Source: Mesostigma viride
Lineage: Eukaryota; Streptophyta; Mesostigmatophyceae; Mesostigmatales; Mesostigmataceae
Direction: 5' to 3'
DNA: 64,000 bases
Assembly (NCBI GenBank): GCA_009746045.1
Contig: RPFO01000264.1
Location: 122,001 to 186,000 of the forward strand
In this document: positions 9,035-19,787 of the stretch, in pieces
Numbering within the stretch: position 1 is the stretch's first letter
Layout of the letters: every line of letters starts with the position of its first letter
Made by a program: the position numbers and the translations under genes
Notes under the pieces: model-generated
The model's input: only the letters and a program-made list of their open reading frames with translations
Told to the model about the DNA's origin: nothing
Databases searched by the model: none

Positions 9035-12000
9035 TCTGAGGCAACCCCTACACACCTTAATTCACCCAAGGGGGAGGCCAGGTGCTCCAATGCAGATTTT
9101 ATATCTGGGCAACAAGAGGGTGATCTCCAGGTTCAGGGTGGCCCCAGGTCACCTGGAGAGGTACAGGTTCCTATGAAGACGTCCTTGACAGCTGGTGCAG
9201 CTGTAAGAATGTCTGACCCCATGCATCCTCGTGCTGGGCACGAGGGTGGACCTCTCATTTTGAGAGAAACCAATGTACAACCACAGAGGGGTGTGAAGGC
9301 CTCTGGTGGTATGCATGTGGTCCCTGCTGGCGGTCCAGGTGTTGGGCATGAGCAGGGTGACTCAGGCTCTGAGTCAGAACAGGATGGAAGTCAGCATGGT
9401 GATGCTGGACAACCTGACAGCACAGTCCTGACTGTGCCAGGGACTGCTTCCTCTGTGTACCAGGAGTTGGGTGCCCGAATCCACAACATGTTTGGGCATG
9501 CCACTTCTCTGTCAAACAACTTTGCCTTCCGTATGGGCAGGGCACCCCTTCTCAAGGCGTGTCAGCAAGCTGCCTCACGGTGTAAGTGCCAGTTGTCCTC
9601 CAACAAGCCCAGGAAATCACATGCCAAAGCTCTACCTCAGAGCATTGGTGATCTGCAGTGTGATATCCAACACATCAGGGGCATGCAACTGTTGGTGTGC
9701 GTGGACAGGTACACAAAATACAAGGTGCTGGAGCATTTACCTTCTATGAAGAACAGGTACTTGCTGGCTGCCCTGCAGAATGTAAGAGCCAAGTTTCCTA
9801 CCACAAGGATCCAGGTGGACATGCAGTTTCAGCATCTCAAGGGTGATCCTACCCTTCCTGAGTTGCTGGTTACACCTAGGGAGGCTCATGGGCAGCAGGG
9901 TGCTATCGAGAGGGCAATCCAGGAGGTCAAGAAATTGATCATCTCTGAAGACTGGGTACCCTTGTCTGCACCTGCACTTGTCAGGAGTGCATGGCTGAGG
10001 AACGTGGAGCAGCAGCTGAACAGCAGGGTTAACTTCTACTATGATGGAGTTGCTGTCAGCCCAATGGGTCTATATCATGGCCTGTGCCCACCACATGTGC
10101 TGGAGGGCTGGAAACATGCTGCACATGTCACCTTTGCCAAGCTGAGGGAGAAGGACCGGGGTTGGAAGATGCTGGAGCCACAAGTGGGTCAGAAGGTCCT
10201 AGCTTGGAAGGAACCTAGCCTTTATGGCAAACGTGGTAGCTGGAGTCCTGGGGTGGTTACCCAGGTTGATGAAGCTAGCCACGCATGCTTGGTCAGCATG
10301 GAGGACGAACCAAAGCATGTACACCGGCTGAGTTGGTCATATGTCAAGCCTAACCTGATGAATGAGGGCAGTCAGGCACAAGGCTCACAGGATCTGCAGG
10401 ATTTTCAGGTCCCAAGTGACATCACTGACGCAACGACCACATCTGTTGCAGGGGAATCTGTCAGCCCTGGCCAGGTTGCAGAGGTACTTGTTGAACAGGC
10501 TGCAAGGTCAACAGCTGGGGAGTCAACTGTCAAGCCCAAGGCACTAACCAAGCCCAGGGGGACAAGTTTGGCTGGATTGATTGGGGCTCTACAAAGAGCC
10601 AAGAAGCAGCCCAAGGTAGCCAAGCTCAGGTGGCATGGCAATCTGGGGCTGGACACTGCCTTAGAGGTAGACACTAATTCTCAGGTTTCCATCATTGGGA
10701 CCAGGGCTGCAGCAGGGTACAGCATGACTGAACCCAGCTATCAGTTTGTGTCTGACTTCAGTGGCGGGGTACACGTGAAGGTACTGGGTGAGGTATCTAT
10801 TCCTATCCTTGGACAGGACACTGCATTTTGTGTCTTGGAGGGCTATCAGGGACCTGCTCTTCTGGGGCAGAATTTCCTATGCCAGGATGGGGTAGTGATC
10901 ACGTCCTCTCTCCTGACTAAGGAAGGGGCTGGTCAGGTCCCACTGATTAATTTCAGGACCACTCACCTATCACGTGCAGTAACCAGGACGGTTAAGCGTG
11001 TGCAAGTGTGCCAGGGGCAGGAGCCCTTGGTTGATGACCTCATACTGCCAGCTGCTAGTCATCCAAGCAGTTTGGGCATTGGTCCTCACTCACTTGCTGG
11101 ACACAGCCCTATCAACTACCAAGGCCTGGTGAAGCTCATGTCCTCTCCCATTATGTGTCCCCAGGTCACACTGGGTCTGATTAAATCTGGGGAGGACTGG
11201 ATCTCCAAGAAATGCGTGGAACCTGTCAATGACCTGCCTCCTGCACGACGTCTACTCAAGCTCAAGTTTGTCATCAAGATGAAGGAGGTGGACGGGGTCA
11301 AGGTACCACATGTCAGGCCAGTGCTGAATGAGTTCAAGGGTACTGGTGAGTGCACTGCTGAGGAGTTGTATACCCCTGGCATGTTGCATGACACTTGGAG
11401 GCTGCTGCTGTGTGTATTTCTAGGCCTTCTCAACAAGGGCTTGGACTATGGCTCAGTGGTGGTAGACTTCAAGAGGGCATTTCTGGAGGGGGATGCAGAT
11501 GTGGCACAGGAAAAGTGGGAGGGCAAGACGCCTTTCTATGTCAGGGTGCCTGCTGTATGGAAAAGGGACATTCACACTGAGTTCCTTAAAATCCTCAAGG
11601 GCCTGGAGGGCCTGAGGTCAAGTCCAATAATCTGGAGGGAGACTCTCAACCGTTTCCTGAAGGAGCATTGCAACTTGAAGGTCTCTCCTGTAGACCCCTG
11701 TCTGTTTCTGGGGCAATGGGAAGGCCTACCAGTGTATGCTTCGCTGCACGGGGATGACCTACATCTGATAGCTCCCACGTCGTGGCTTAAGGAGCTGATC
11801 TCCATCATTAAGTCCAAGTTTCCTCTGGGTAGGGAGCAATGGCAGGTGGAGAATGAGCCTCTGCTGTTTGTGGGCATGGAGGCCACACTGGTGAAGAAGG
11901 GGGGGAGTGGCGTATGCTGCTGGTGGGGGGCAATGATTATCAAGAGACCCTCATTAGCAAGCTTCCTCCAACCATCACACAGGCACTGTGTCCTATGGTG

Positions 12001-12657
12001 AGGGGCATGGTTGCTTGGGTGGCAGGCATTTCCAGGCCAGACCTTATGGTCATAGCCAGGTTGCCTGATGACATGCTGGTGGAGCTAGGGTCTGCCAAGG
12101 TGGCTGATCAGGTCAGGGCTTCATCTGGCATTCTGTTGTCTGCAGTGGATTTATCACAACCCATTTGCATGGAGCTGTATGTGGATAGCTCAATGGACAG
12201 CAGGCAGGTCTCCAAGGTCAGGGGCAGGGCTGCAGGGCTCTTTGTGCTCAGACAGGAAGGCCTGGGGAGTTTGGTGAGCTGGTTTAGTCGCCTGCACAAA
12301 CGGGTGGCTGTCAGCAGTGATGTGGCAGAATGCAGGGCTATTTGTGAAGGCATTCACACAAGCCTTTATCTGAAGGAGTTGCTTCATCAGATGACTTCTA
12401 ACACTCCTTGGCCACTTCAGGTTACCACTCTTCTAAAAACAGACTCCATGGGGATGGTGCAGTTTGTGCACAGGCAGATGGCCAGAAGTAGGGACTTGGA
12501 TTATCTCCTTCTTAAGGAATTGTCCTCCTTGGCCAATATTGAGCATATCCCTGGGGTTGACAATCCTGCTGATGCTTTGACCAAGCTAGTGCAGAAGGCA
12601 GCAGTGCAATACAAGGTTCTTCAGTCTCTGATGGACCCATCTCAGCAAGCTGTCTAA
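9032..12657 (+). CDS. pol: Family B pol: integrase - protease-like - RT - RNase H
   Basis: The domain order is readable in one frame to about 11900. Zinc-binding region: IHNMFGH and CKCQ near 9480-9590. Integrase core: CDIQHIRG, VDMQFQH, GQQGAIERAIQE; tail: WKEPSLYGKRGSW. Protease-like domain near 10665-10880: EVDTNSQVSII, SDFSGG, ALLGQNFL. RT: DFKRAFLEGD and SLHGDDLHL near 11750. RNase H: YVDSSMD, SDVAECRAICEG and VDNPADALTKL, stop at 12657. A G7 run at about 11898-11904 appears one base short, so the last third is in another frame. Length and motifs otherwise match family C. Confidence 0.9.
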
Positions 12658-13606
12658 GCTGGTGCCTGGTTATAGGGCATTGGAGAGCAGATTGTGTGGT
12701 AGTGTCAGCATTGTGACTGGCATAATACCTGTATTTTAGTCTGTACTAAGGCTCATGGACCATGGTACACTCACTCTGATTTTAATCAGGATACAGCCAG
12801 GTTTTGGCTGGGGTTCATGCTGTTGACTACACAAGGTTGACAGGTCCATTACAGACCATGTATTCTATTTTAAAAGAAATGTATATTTGTACATACCTCT
12901 CACAATGGTCTGGGAACCTTTATTCTGGGGTTTATAGGGCGGGGTTCGATTCCCTGGTATTATGTTTCTACAAGCTGGCCTGTTCAGGTGTTTGCCTGTT
13001 CAGACTTCCCTAGTTCCCCAGGGCAGGATTTAATTGTTGCCTATGTGTTTCATTTTGTCATTTGTTTGCTGTGGCAGTTTACCATCTGGCAAGTAGACGG
13101 GCGCCGTAAGACGGGCGCCAATAGACCCCTGTTGAGAGAATGACAGGCAAACTATTGTAATACGCCTTACTTTGTCAAGTGGTATTTTAATTGTCATGGA
13201 TTTATTGTACTTATATTGAATATGTACTGGGTTTTATGGGATTAGTATCTGGGATTAATGTAACTCACCGCCAGAAGGTCATTGTACTGGAGGCTCTACC
13301 GAGGTGATGGGATTAATTCCTGGAGAAGACCTCATAGAATTAACCTGTATGTATTTAATTTTGTGTGTTCTAATATCTGGTGGTACTCTGTAATGCCACT
13401 TCCATAGGTTTTTATCCATTTCTCATGGAATGGTTTTCCCTGTGGCAGATCTGTTTCTTTTCCAGTTCCTTAAAAGAAAAGGCTGGGGGAATGGCAATGG
13501 CCATTAAAGACATCTGTTCAAGCTTCAAGCTGGAGTGAAGGACATTTCAAGCTACTTCAAGGGTCCCTGGCAGGGGATGTGATCCCTAAAGAAAAGAAGG
13601 GATTGG
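12658..13606 (+). other. Family B 3' noncoding region with structured motifs
   Basis: The T-arm-like motif GGGGTTCGATTCCCT is at 12941-12955. It lies in a 22-bp block identical to family C, although the flanks differ. The two GGCGCC motifs (13100-13105, 13114-13119) can pair as a hairpin. The hairpin at 13141-13175 (AGGC/GCCT, outer TGAC/GTCA) shows GTAATACG in its loop. The purine tract AAAGAAAAGAAGGGATTGG ends at the 3' LTR. Confidence 0.75.
13141..13175 (+). promoter_or_regulatory. Family B anti-primer-site hairpin
   Basis: GTAATACG at 13157-13164 is the exact reverse complement of the primer-site position 6980-6987. It is presented between short inverted arms AGGC (13145-13148) and GCCT (13164-13167). 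Confidence 0.5.
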
Positions 13607-14223
13607 AGTTAACGTAAAGGATTTACGTTAGATGGATAGAGATTGTTACGCTCTTTCCAACGGCACCTTGAACGCCTCATTTGGTTAAGGAACGTAAAAG
13701 TTATGACGTTTCCTAGGCTGTGCCGACAGTACCCGGCGCGCCACTGTGGGCGCGTACGGACACAGGATGTACAAGTGTCACTTTGATAGTCCGCAGGACG
13801 TTGACAGGACTTGTACAGGACTTGATGGTCAATTGATAGGTAGGCGCGCTGTAGCGCGCCAGGACCTATGAGACAATTGATGCTGAGTAGTGTACGGATA
13901 GGTCCACAGGACTAGCCGTATGGACAATTGATAGATCTGCGCGCCAAAGGCGTGCCAGAGTCTGTGTAATCAATTGATTGACAGTTCAGCTGTGACAGAG
14001 CAGCTGAATACTTGGACGCGTCCCTAGCAACCTATATGTGTGACTTGGTAGCACCGGGACGCTAGTTCTTGCGTGCACGTTCTCTTGGCACTGCGACCCT
14101 GTCGTCTGTGCTGCGTGCAGTCTTGGAAGTGACGTGACTTACGTCTGTGTTCCTTATTCTTAATAAAGGCAACATTCCTGCAAGAACCATGGCGGAATTC
14201 AGGGCATTCACTCTCTCACAACT
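13607..14223 (+). repeat. 3' LTR of element B
   Basis: It has the same length (617 bp) as 6363-6979 and about four differences. It is preceded by the purine tract and followed by the target duplication TTAAC. Confidence 0.93.
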
Positions 14224-14694
14224 TTAACCCCCAGTGAAGACATGGGCTCCCCAATAAGGCAGTATTTGTGTAGGTGCTACCTGAGTCTCTTTGAGCATAA
14301 AAGGGAAAGGCTGGCCAAGGCGGGCGCCATAAGAACGGGCGCCTGTGATAACTGTGAAAGATCAGGAACTCACAATAGTACGTTCTTGGCATCCTGTAAT
14401 CCCAGCCATTGGACTAGGTAATGTGCCTTGACTTTAATCTAGCACCAAGTTCCCAAGGAAAGGTTGGGAGCTGACCAAGGGGTCAGGGGATAACCTGGGG
14501 TGACCTCTGATTCACTGGCCAGTACACCTAGCCTGGTCCAAGGGCAGATATGTTGTTTTCCCAAAAGGAGGCAGGAACCTGGGCCCTCAAAGGTCTGATC
14601 AACCTCAAGGGACCAAGCGGTCTGTGGCTGAGTGGGCACAAGCAAGGTTAGGTTTGTTTCAAGCTGGTCCAGCTCCAAAAGAAGAAAGGGTTGG
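14224..14694 (+). other. Family A 3' noncoding region, second part (after the B insertion)
   Basis: This resumes the A sequence interrupted at 6362. It contains the GGCGCC pair (14323-14328 and 14338-14343) and the hairpin 14363-14388 (CAGGAAC/GTTCTTG). The loop of that hairpin carries CAATAGTACG (14373-14382), complementary to the A primer site at 43371-43380. The purine tract ends at 14694. Confidence 0.8.
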
Positions 14695-15342
14695 AGTTAG
14701 CATTTTGGGCAACCAATATGCTAAGTGGATGCAGTTTGGAAAGACCTTTCCAACGCCGTGCTGACCGCCTGAAACAGACAAGGGACGAGAAAGATATGAG
14801 GTCCCGAAGTCCTAGCCGTCCGTGGCCGACTAGGGTACAGTCCTCTGGTATAGTGGACAGGACACGTGGCAGGCCGTGCCTGCACAGGCTTAGCCTGACT
14901 ATCACGTGACTGTGGTCCACGTAGACCAGAGGAGCAGCAGCCTGTGACCGGTGGACTACAGGAACTGGCACAGGTCTGCAAGGATACTAGGCCTTGCAGG
15001 CTTGTGACAGGTCCTGTACTTCCTAGGTTGCAGAGTCTAGGCAAATCCAGTTCGTCCTGGCTCTGCACTGATGCCAGTGGACGTTGAGGATTTGCTTGCC
15101 TGCCTGCACGTGCCTCGTCACGCCGATGGGAACGAGGAACAACGCAAAGGATATAGCTTGGTCATGGGGGATGACCAGCTATCTTGGCAAGCACGAACCG
15201 AGGCTCCCACATTGGACGTGGAACCGCTCACCGTGGTCGTGGCTTGGTGCACGGGTTAAAAGGTTGCTGCCTTGCAACTTTGGCTCATCCCGTTGTGTGG
15301 CGTGAGAGACCAGGAACTCACAGTTCTGGCTGCTCGCTAACT
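14695..15342 (+). repeat. 3' LTR of family A copy A1
   Basis: It begins AGTTAGCATTTTGGG and ends GCTCGCTAACT. A hairpin near the end (CCAG-GAAC/GTTC-TGG with loop TCACA) resembles the hairpin in the A 3' noncoding region. The sequence changes directly into chromovirus DNA at 15343. Confidence 0.88.
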
Positions 15343-16155
15343 ATGAGAAGTCGGACGCCTTGTCGTTCGCGTCCGAGGCCACCGGGTCTGTAACGACCTC
15401 GCGTCTCGACACTAACGACCCACCACCCGGGCCCCCGCCATCATGGCCCTCCACCCAAGGCTCCGCTGACTGCTGAGCCTTCCTCTTTTTCTTGGCCTTG
15501 GATGCACGTGCCGGCAGACCGCCCTCAGCTGTGGAACCAACTGACAGAGTGCTGGAATCGATGACGGGTTCACCCGTATGCTGACTGCACACCGGCTCAC
15601 CCCTGTCGACCGACTGATCGTCAGCCGCGGTCTCCAAGGGTAAGTTGGACAACCACTTATCATCCAGCTGCCGCATAGCCGTCGCCACCAGGACTCGCCC
15701 AACATATCTCAAGGCCGGAGTCTCGGGCTCGGCCGGAAAGAAATCCAGCCAGTAGCCACCGTCCTGGGTCTTGAGCACCTCAAATCCCGCGTCTGTTAGC
15801 AGTCCCGATGCCAACCTTGGACACTCCTGGATAGAAGCCAACTTCCCTGGACAGCTGGGCACGCACACGACGCCTCATGTTCGCCAACACTGGCACCCCC
15901 ACTCGGTCCCAGGAACGAGACGAGGGGGGCCGCGGTGTCGCTGAAGCGCGTCCGCTCCTCCGCAGACAACGGGCGAAAGGCCCGTGAGAACCGCGCAGAA
16001 TAATGGGTCAATGCAACACTGGCCATGTGGTAGAACCCGCAGGCCTCCCAGGTGCGGCGTGCCTCCTCCTGCAAGTGAACACGGGAGGGGCAGAAGACAA
16101 CACAACAACGCGCAACGCACGGTTTTCCAACCATCCCAGCCATGCCACACACACA
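15343..16155 (-). pseudogene. ORF downstream of the chromovirus integrase, unknown function
   Basis: Two overlapping frames can be read from about 16155 down to 15343, with a shift near 15890. The first part is helical (VHLQEEARRTWEACGFYHM, ALTHYSARFSRAF). The second contains GFEVLKTQDGGYWLDFF, then a basic stretch KAKKKRKAQQ that could be a nuclear signal. I recognise no domain. It may be a third element gene or unrelated sequence next to the element; the 3' end is lost at the A1 LTR. Confidence 0.4.
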
Positions 16156-16173
16156 CGAAATATAGGTAGTAAC

Positions 16174-17847
16174 CTACGTAAGTGAGTGTCGCGCCTTGTA
16201 CTCGCTAAGAAGGCGTGCACAACCATCTAGCTGGGACTCAGGCAACCAGCTGCTGTCATGTTGCGACCGGTGGAACATCCAACGGATCAGGAACTGTCGT
16301 CCTCGACGCGTATCGCGGTGTCCTATGATGGCGTCCACCTCGTCCTCACGCTCCCCCGTCTCTGGGTCGTGCTCGATAGGCGCCGGAGCGTCCACCCTGC
16401 CTTGAACGGCACTCTCCTTGTACAACTTAAGTTGATCCCGATGAAAGAGATTAGACTTAAGGTTCCAGGAGGAAGGGACTCGGACATAGTACATGACCTC
16501 GTTGAACCGCTTCTCGACTAGGTAGGGTCCCATGAACAGTGGTCGCAACTTGGTCTTGAGGCCTTCTTCGAATTTCTCTCGGAAGCGCCCCACGCGCGGA
16601 CCTTCCAGCAACACCAGATCACCCTCCTTGATCTCCGGAGTCCGTGAGTCCCTGGCTGCCAGGGTTCGCGCTAAGTACTTGTCTCGAGCCTTGGTGTACC
16701 CGGCGATGGCACAATCATGGGCCAGTGGCAGGTTCTCCAACAGCTCCCGCACCCCTGCATCGGAGTTCCGTAGAACCGGCTGCTCCAACAGGGTGCCGGT
16801 CAGAAGGTCGGCCGGAGTGAGAGGGTGCTGACCCGTGTCCAGAAAGAACGGGGTATACCCATGTGCTGCGATAGGAGAATTGTTGAGGGCAAATTCCACC
16901 ATCGGCACGATCTCATCCCAGTCGCCTCCACCCCTATCCACGTAATGACGCAAACTCTCCTGCACCACACGGTTAAGTCGCTCCACCAGATGTGAAGTCG
17001 AACTGTGGTAGGCGGTGCCGAGCGTTACCTTGGTACCAAGGGCAGAAAAGAAACTCTGCCAGAACTTGGATGTGAACAACTTGTCCTTGTCGCTAATGAA
17101 CTGGCGACTCATTCCGTGGAACCGGAAGACATTGTTCAGGTAAAGCTTGGCACATGCCTCAGCCGTGAGGTTCAGAGGACACGGCAGTAAGTGACAGCGC
17201 CGTGTCATCCGGTCTAGAATGACTAGAAGTTGCTCATTACCTGCCTTGGTCAACGCGAACGGTCCCACAAAGTCCATCATGACGCTGTCCCAAGGGCGCA
17301 CAGGGTCCGGGATGACTAAGGGGATGGCAGCTGACCCAGTGTTCCTAGGCTTCATGACCTGGCATGATCTGCAGGTACTGACGTATTCCTCAGCATCGCG
17401 CCGCATACCTTTCCAATAGAACGTTCGCTGAAGTAAATCAACAAGACGTTGGGTACCGCGGTGTCCGCTATGCTGCTCGTCGTGAAGCTCATGGAACAAG
17501 GCAGATCGACAGATGAGGGGCACGTATAGCCGCCACGTGTCAGGTCGAACCTGTACGTGTAGAAAACCCATCTGGAACTTACACGGGAGGCCGTCCATCA
17601 TCTGAGGATGGGACGCTATGGCTTCCCGTGCAGTAGGCTCGGTGATGGTGAATCGGCTGATCGCCCTTTCCAGATCGGACTCGACTGTAGCTACGCTGTT
17701 GAGAGCAGCAGCAAACAAGTCGATTGACTCACCAATAGGGACCAAGGGGTGGTAAACCCCGCTAGAGGGCGCAAAATGGCTCAAAGGAAGAGCCGACCTG
17801 CCCTCCCGAGCTACCGAGCTAGACCCCTCCCCCCAAGGGGGATCCAA
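16174..17847 (-). CDS. pol: Chromovirus integrase with C-terminal chromodomain
   Basis: The HHCC zinc finger is intact (HDEQHSGHRG ... CRSCQ). The DDE core shows DFVGPF, SDKDKLFTS and HLVERLNRV. After the GPF/Y-like region (LRPLFMGPYLVEKRF, LFHRDQLKLY) a chromodomain occupies roughly the last 60 residues (VDAIIGHRD, FLIRW, SSWLPESQL). In this family the chromodomain guides insertion to marked chromatin. Only two of the usual three aromatic cage positions are obvious by eye. The frame overlaps the RT frame by about 37 bp, indicating a frameshift. Confidence 0.9.
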   Translation of the reverse strand: MDPPWGEGSSSVAREGRSALPLSHFAPSSGVYHPLVPIGESIDLFAAALNSVATVESDLERAISRFTITEPTAREAIASHPQMMDGLPCKFQMGFLHVQVRPDTWRLYVPLICRSALFHELHDEQHSGHRGTQRLVDLLQRTFYWKGMRRDAEEYVSTCRSCQVMKPRNTGSAAIPLVIPDPVRPWDSVMMDFVGPFALTKAGNEQLLVILDRMTRRCHLLPCPLNLTAEACAKLYLNNVFRFHGMSRQFISDKDKLFTSKFWQSFFSALGTKVTLGTAYHSSTSHLVERLNRVVQESLRHYVDRGGGDWDEIVPMVEFALNNSPIAAHGYTPFFLDTGQHPLTPADLLTGTLLEQPVLRNSDAGVRELLENLPLAHDCAIAGYTKARDKYLARTLAARDSRTPEIKEGDLVLLEGPRVGRFREKFEEGLKTKLRPLFMGPYLVEKRFNEVMYYVRVPSSWNLKSNLFHRDQLKLYKESAVQGRVDAPAPIEHDPETGEREDEVDAIIGHRDTRRGRQFLIRWMFHRSQHDSSWLPESQLDGCARLLSEYKARHSLT

Positions 17848-19787
17848 GCGTCCTCGCGCACTACCTCACTGGCCCAATCCACACCGGTGGCGAAGAGCGA
17901 GCGATAGGTCGGCGAGTCCGGTGGTGCCCCGTAAGGTTCGACGGGGCCCCATAGGGGCACCTCCACCGTGGCTAGAACGTCCAAGGTGTCGTGGAACCAA
18001 TAATCGGACCTACGGGACAGGGCATCTGGAACGACGTTGTCCTCACCCTTCACATACTGAATGCGGAAGGGCTCAAACTGGGACAAATACTCCAACCACC
18101 GCGCTTGCCTGGGAACTAGCGTGGGTTGTGTGAGCAGGTGAGTCAGAGGACGATGATCTGTCTGAATGACAAGTCGGTAAGGATCCTCCTCGCTAGGCTG
18201 GCAGATGGAGACATCAAACTGTGCTCCTAGAAGGAGGTGGCGCCACGTATAGCAGCAGTAAACCACCGCGAGTAGTTCCTGCTGGTGTACCGGATAATTG
18301 CGTTCCGCCGCTATCATCGTCCGCGAGATGTACTCGATAGGCTGAAGGCCATTACCGAAGTCCTGCATCAACACGCCTCCTATCGCCACCTTGCTGGCAT
18401 CCGACGCAACCACGTACCCCAGAGAGGGGTCCGGTAGGGCCAGGACTGGAGCGGTGAGAAGCCGCTCTTTAAGGCACGCGAACGCGCCCTGGCACTCAGC
18501 TGTCCAGGCCCAAGTGGTTTCCTTCTTCAACAGATTGTTGAGAGGAGCAGCCAGGGTGGCAAAGCGAGGAATGAAGCGACGATAGTAAGATGCCATGCCA
18601 AGAAAGCTGCGTATCTGACTAACGTTGGTCGGGGCAGGCCAAGTCTGGACTGACTGGACCTTCTCGGGGTCGGTTGCGACCCCTTGTGCAGATAGCACAT
18701 GTCCCAGGAAAGGTACACTGCGCCCCGACCGAATCTTGGCACGGCGTGCGGACAACTGATTGTCCCGCATGATACCCAAGACCGCCGCTACATCCTCTAA
18801 GTGGTCTGCGAATGAACGCGAATAGACGAGAATGTCATCCAAGTACACGGCGACACACGTGCGCTTGTAAGGCGCGACAGGAACGTCTGTGTCTTTAACT
18901 CCCGGATCCCGAAGATCTTGAGACACCTGCGGTAGCCGTGTAGTACCCATGACTGGGCGAAAGATGTGGTTCATCAACATCTGGAAGGACGCTGGTGAAT
19001 TGCACAGTCCCATGGCCGCCACCTTGAACTGGAAGTGGCCATAGGGCGTGGCGAAGGCGGTCTTGTGACAATCTTCTGGCGCAATGCGCAGCTGCCAAAA
19101 CCCATCGGCACAGTCAAGTACCGTGAAACAGGTGGCTCCCTGCACCTTGGCGAAGATGTCGTCGATCCGGGGCAACGGATACTTGGATTTAACCGTAATC
19201 GCATTGATCATGCGATAATCCGTCACCAGCCGCCACTTACCATGCGGTTTGGGGACAAGAAGGACCCCAGCCGAATACGGACTGTTACTCTGCTCAATCA
19301 GGCCAGACTCCAATAATGAAATCAGAATCTTCTTCAGTTCGGCCAACTCAGACGGGCCCATGCGGTACATAGGCGACGTGGTTGGGCCCGCTCCGTCCTT
19401 CAGCTGGATCCGGTGTAAAACGGGGCGAGCTGGAGGAAAGGTGGGGTTCTTATCAGCAAAAACCTCAGAGAACCGATCTAATACCTGATTGTACGCCTTA
19501 CCCTCATCGTCGGTGAAATCCGCACAGAGAGAGTTAACCTCGACTACGGCCCGCAGATCGTCGGGCCTAATAGCATAAAAATAAGCACCCTTGCGAACTA
19601 GGCGGCGAACCTCCTTCTTGGAACAGAAGATTTTCTCCGCTGGACGCATAGGACGCGCCGGCTCTGATCGATCCGCTACGGTGATCCCGTTGGCAGCAAA
19701 ATGGCGCTCGGGCCCCACGAGAAGCCGTCGGCAAACCAGACTACACCCGTGCGATATTGAATCTGCACGTCGTGTTCCCGGTGCCAA
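17811..19787 (-). CDS. pol: Chromovirus reverse transcriptase and RNase H
   Basis: RT motifs are in order: LIEQSNSPYSAGVLLVPK, WRLVTDYRMIN, LDCADGFWQL, FQFKVAAMGLCNSPASFQ and the catalytic AVYLDDILVYS. Then FLGMASYYRRFI and RNase H (ASDASKVAIGGVL, QELLAVVYCCYTWRH, TDHRPL, DALSRR). About 30 extra residues (GTTRLPQ ... VAPYKRT) lie just before the YLDD box, where most gypsy RTs have only a few. Coordinates follow the longest open frame; the real product would be joined to the protease by a shift near 19700. Confidence 0.9.
   Translation of the reverse strand: MAPGTRRADSISHGCSLVCRRLLVGPERHFAANGITVADRSEPARPMRPAEKIFCSKKEVRRLVRKGAYFYAIRPDDLRAVVEVNSLCADFTDDEGKAYNQVLDRFSEVFADKNPTFPPARPVLHRIQLKDGAGPTTSPMYRMGPSELAELKKILISLLESGLIEQSNSPYSAGVLLVPKPHGKWRLVTDYRMINAITVKSKYPLPRIDDIFAKVQGATCFTVLDCADGFWQLRIAPEDCHKTAFATPYGHFQFKVAAMGLCNSPASFQMLMNHIFRPVMGTTRLPQVSQDLRDPGVKDTDVPVAPYKRTCVAVYLDDILVYSRSFADHLEDVAAVLGIMRDNQLSARRAKIRSGRSVPFLGHVLSAQGVATDPEKVQSVQTWPAPTNVSQIRSFLGMASYYRRFIPRFATLAAPLNNLLKKETTWAWTAECQGAFACLKERLLTAPVLALPDPSLGYVVASDASKVAIGGVLMQDFGNGLQPIEYISRTMIAAERNYPVHQQELLAVVYCCYTWRHLLLGAQFDVSICQPSEEDPYRLVIQTDHRPLTHLLTQPTLVPRQARWLEYLSQFEPFRIQYVKGEDNVVPDALSRRSDYWFHDTLDVLATVEVPLWGPVEPYGAPPDSPTYRSLFATGVDWASEVVREDAWIPLGGRGLAR

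Larger units (their letters stand above)
6363..14223 (+). mobile_element. Complete family B copia-like LTR retrotransposon
   Basis: The element is 7861 bp long, with two 617-bp LTRs that differ at only about four positions. The target duplication is TTAAC (6358-6362 and 14224-14228). It sits in the 3' noncoding region of A1 and is therefore younger than A1. Contents: 5' LTR, primer site, upstream ORF, gag, UGA, pol, 3' noncoding region with structured motifs, purine tract, 3' LTR. Frameshifts in gag and pol suggest this copy is no longer autonomous. Confidence 0.93.

Noticed and set aside
12941..12955. tRNA genes at the GGTTCGATTCC motifs
   Set aside because: No A box, acceptor stem or anticodon arm fits upstream in any family or in the miniature element; only the T-arm part is present.
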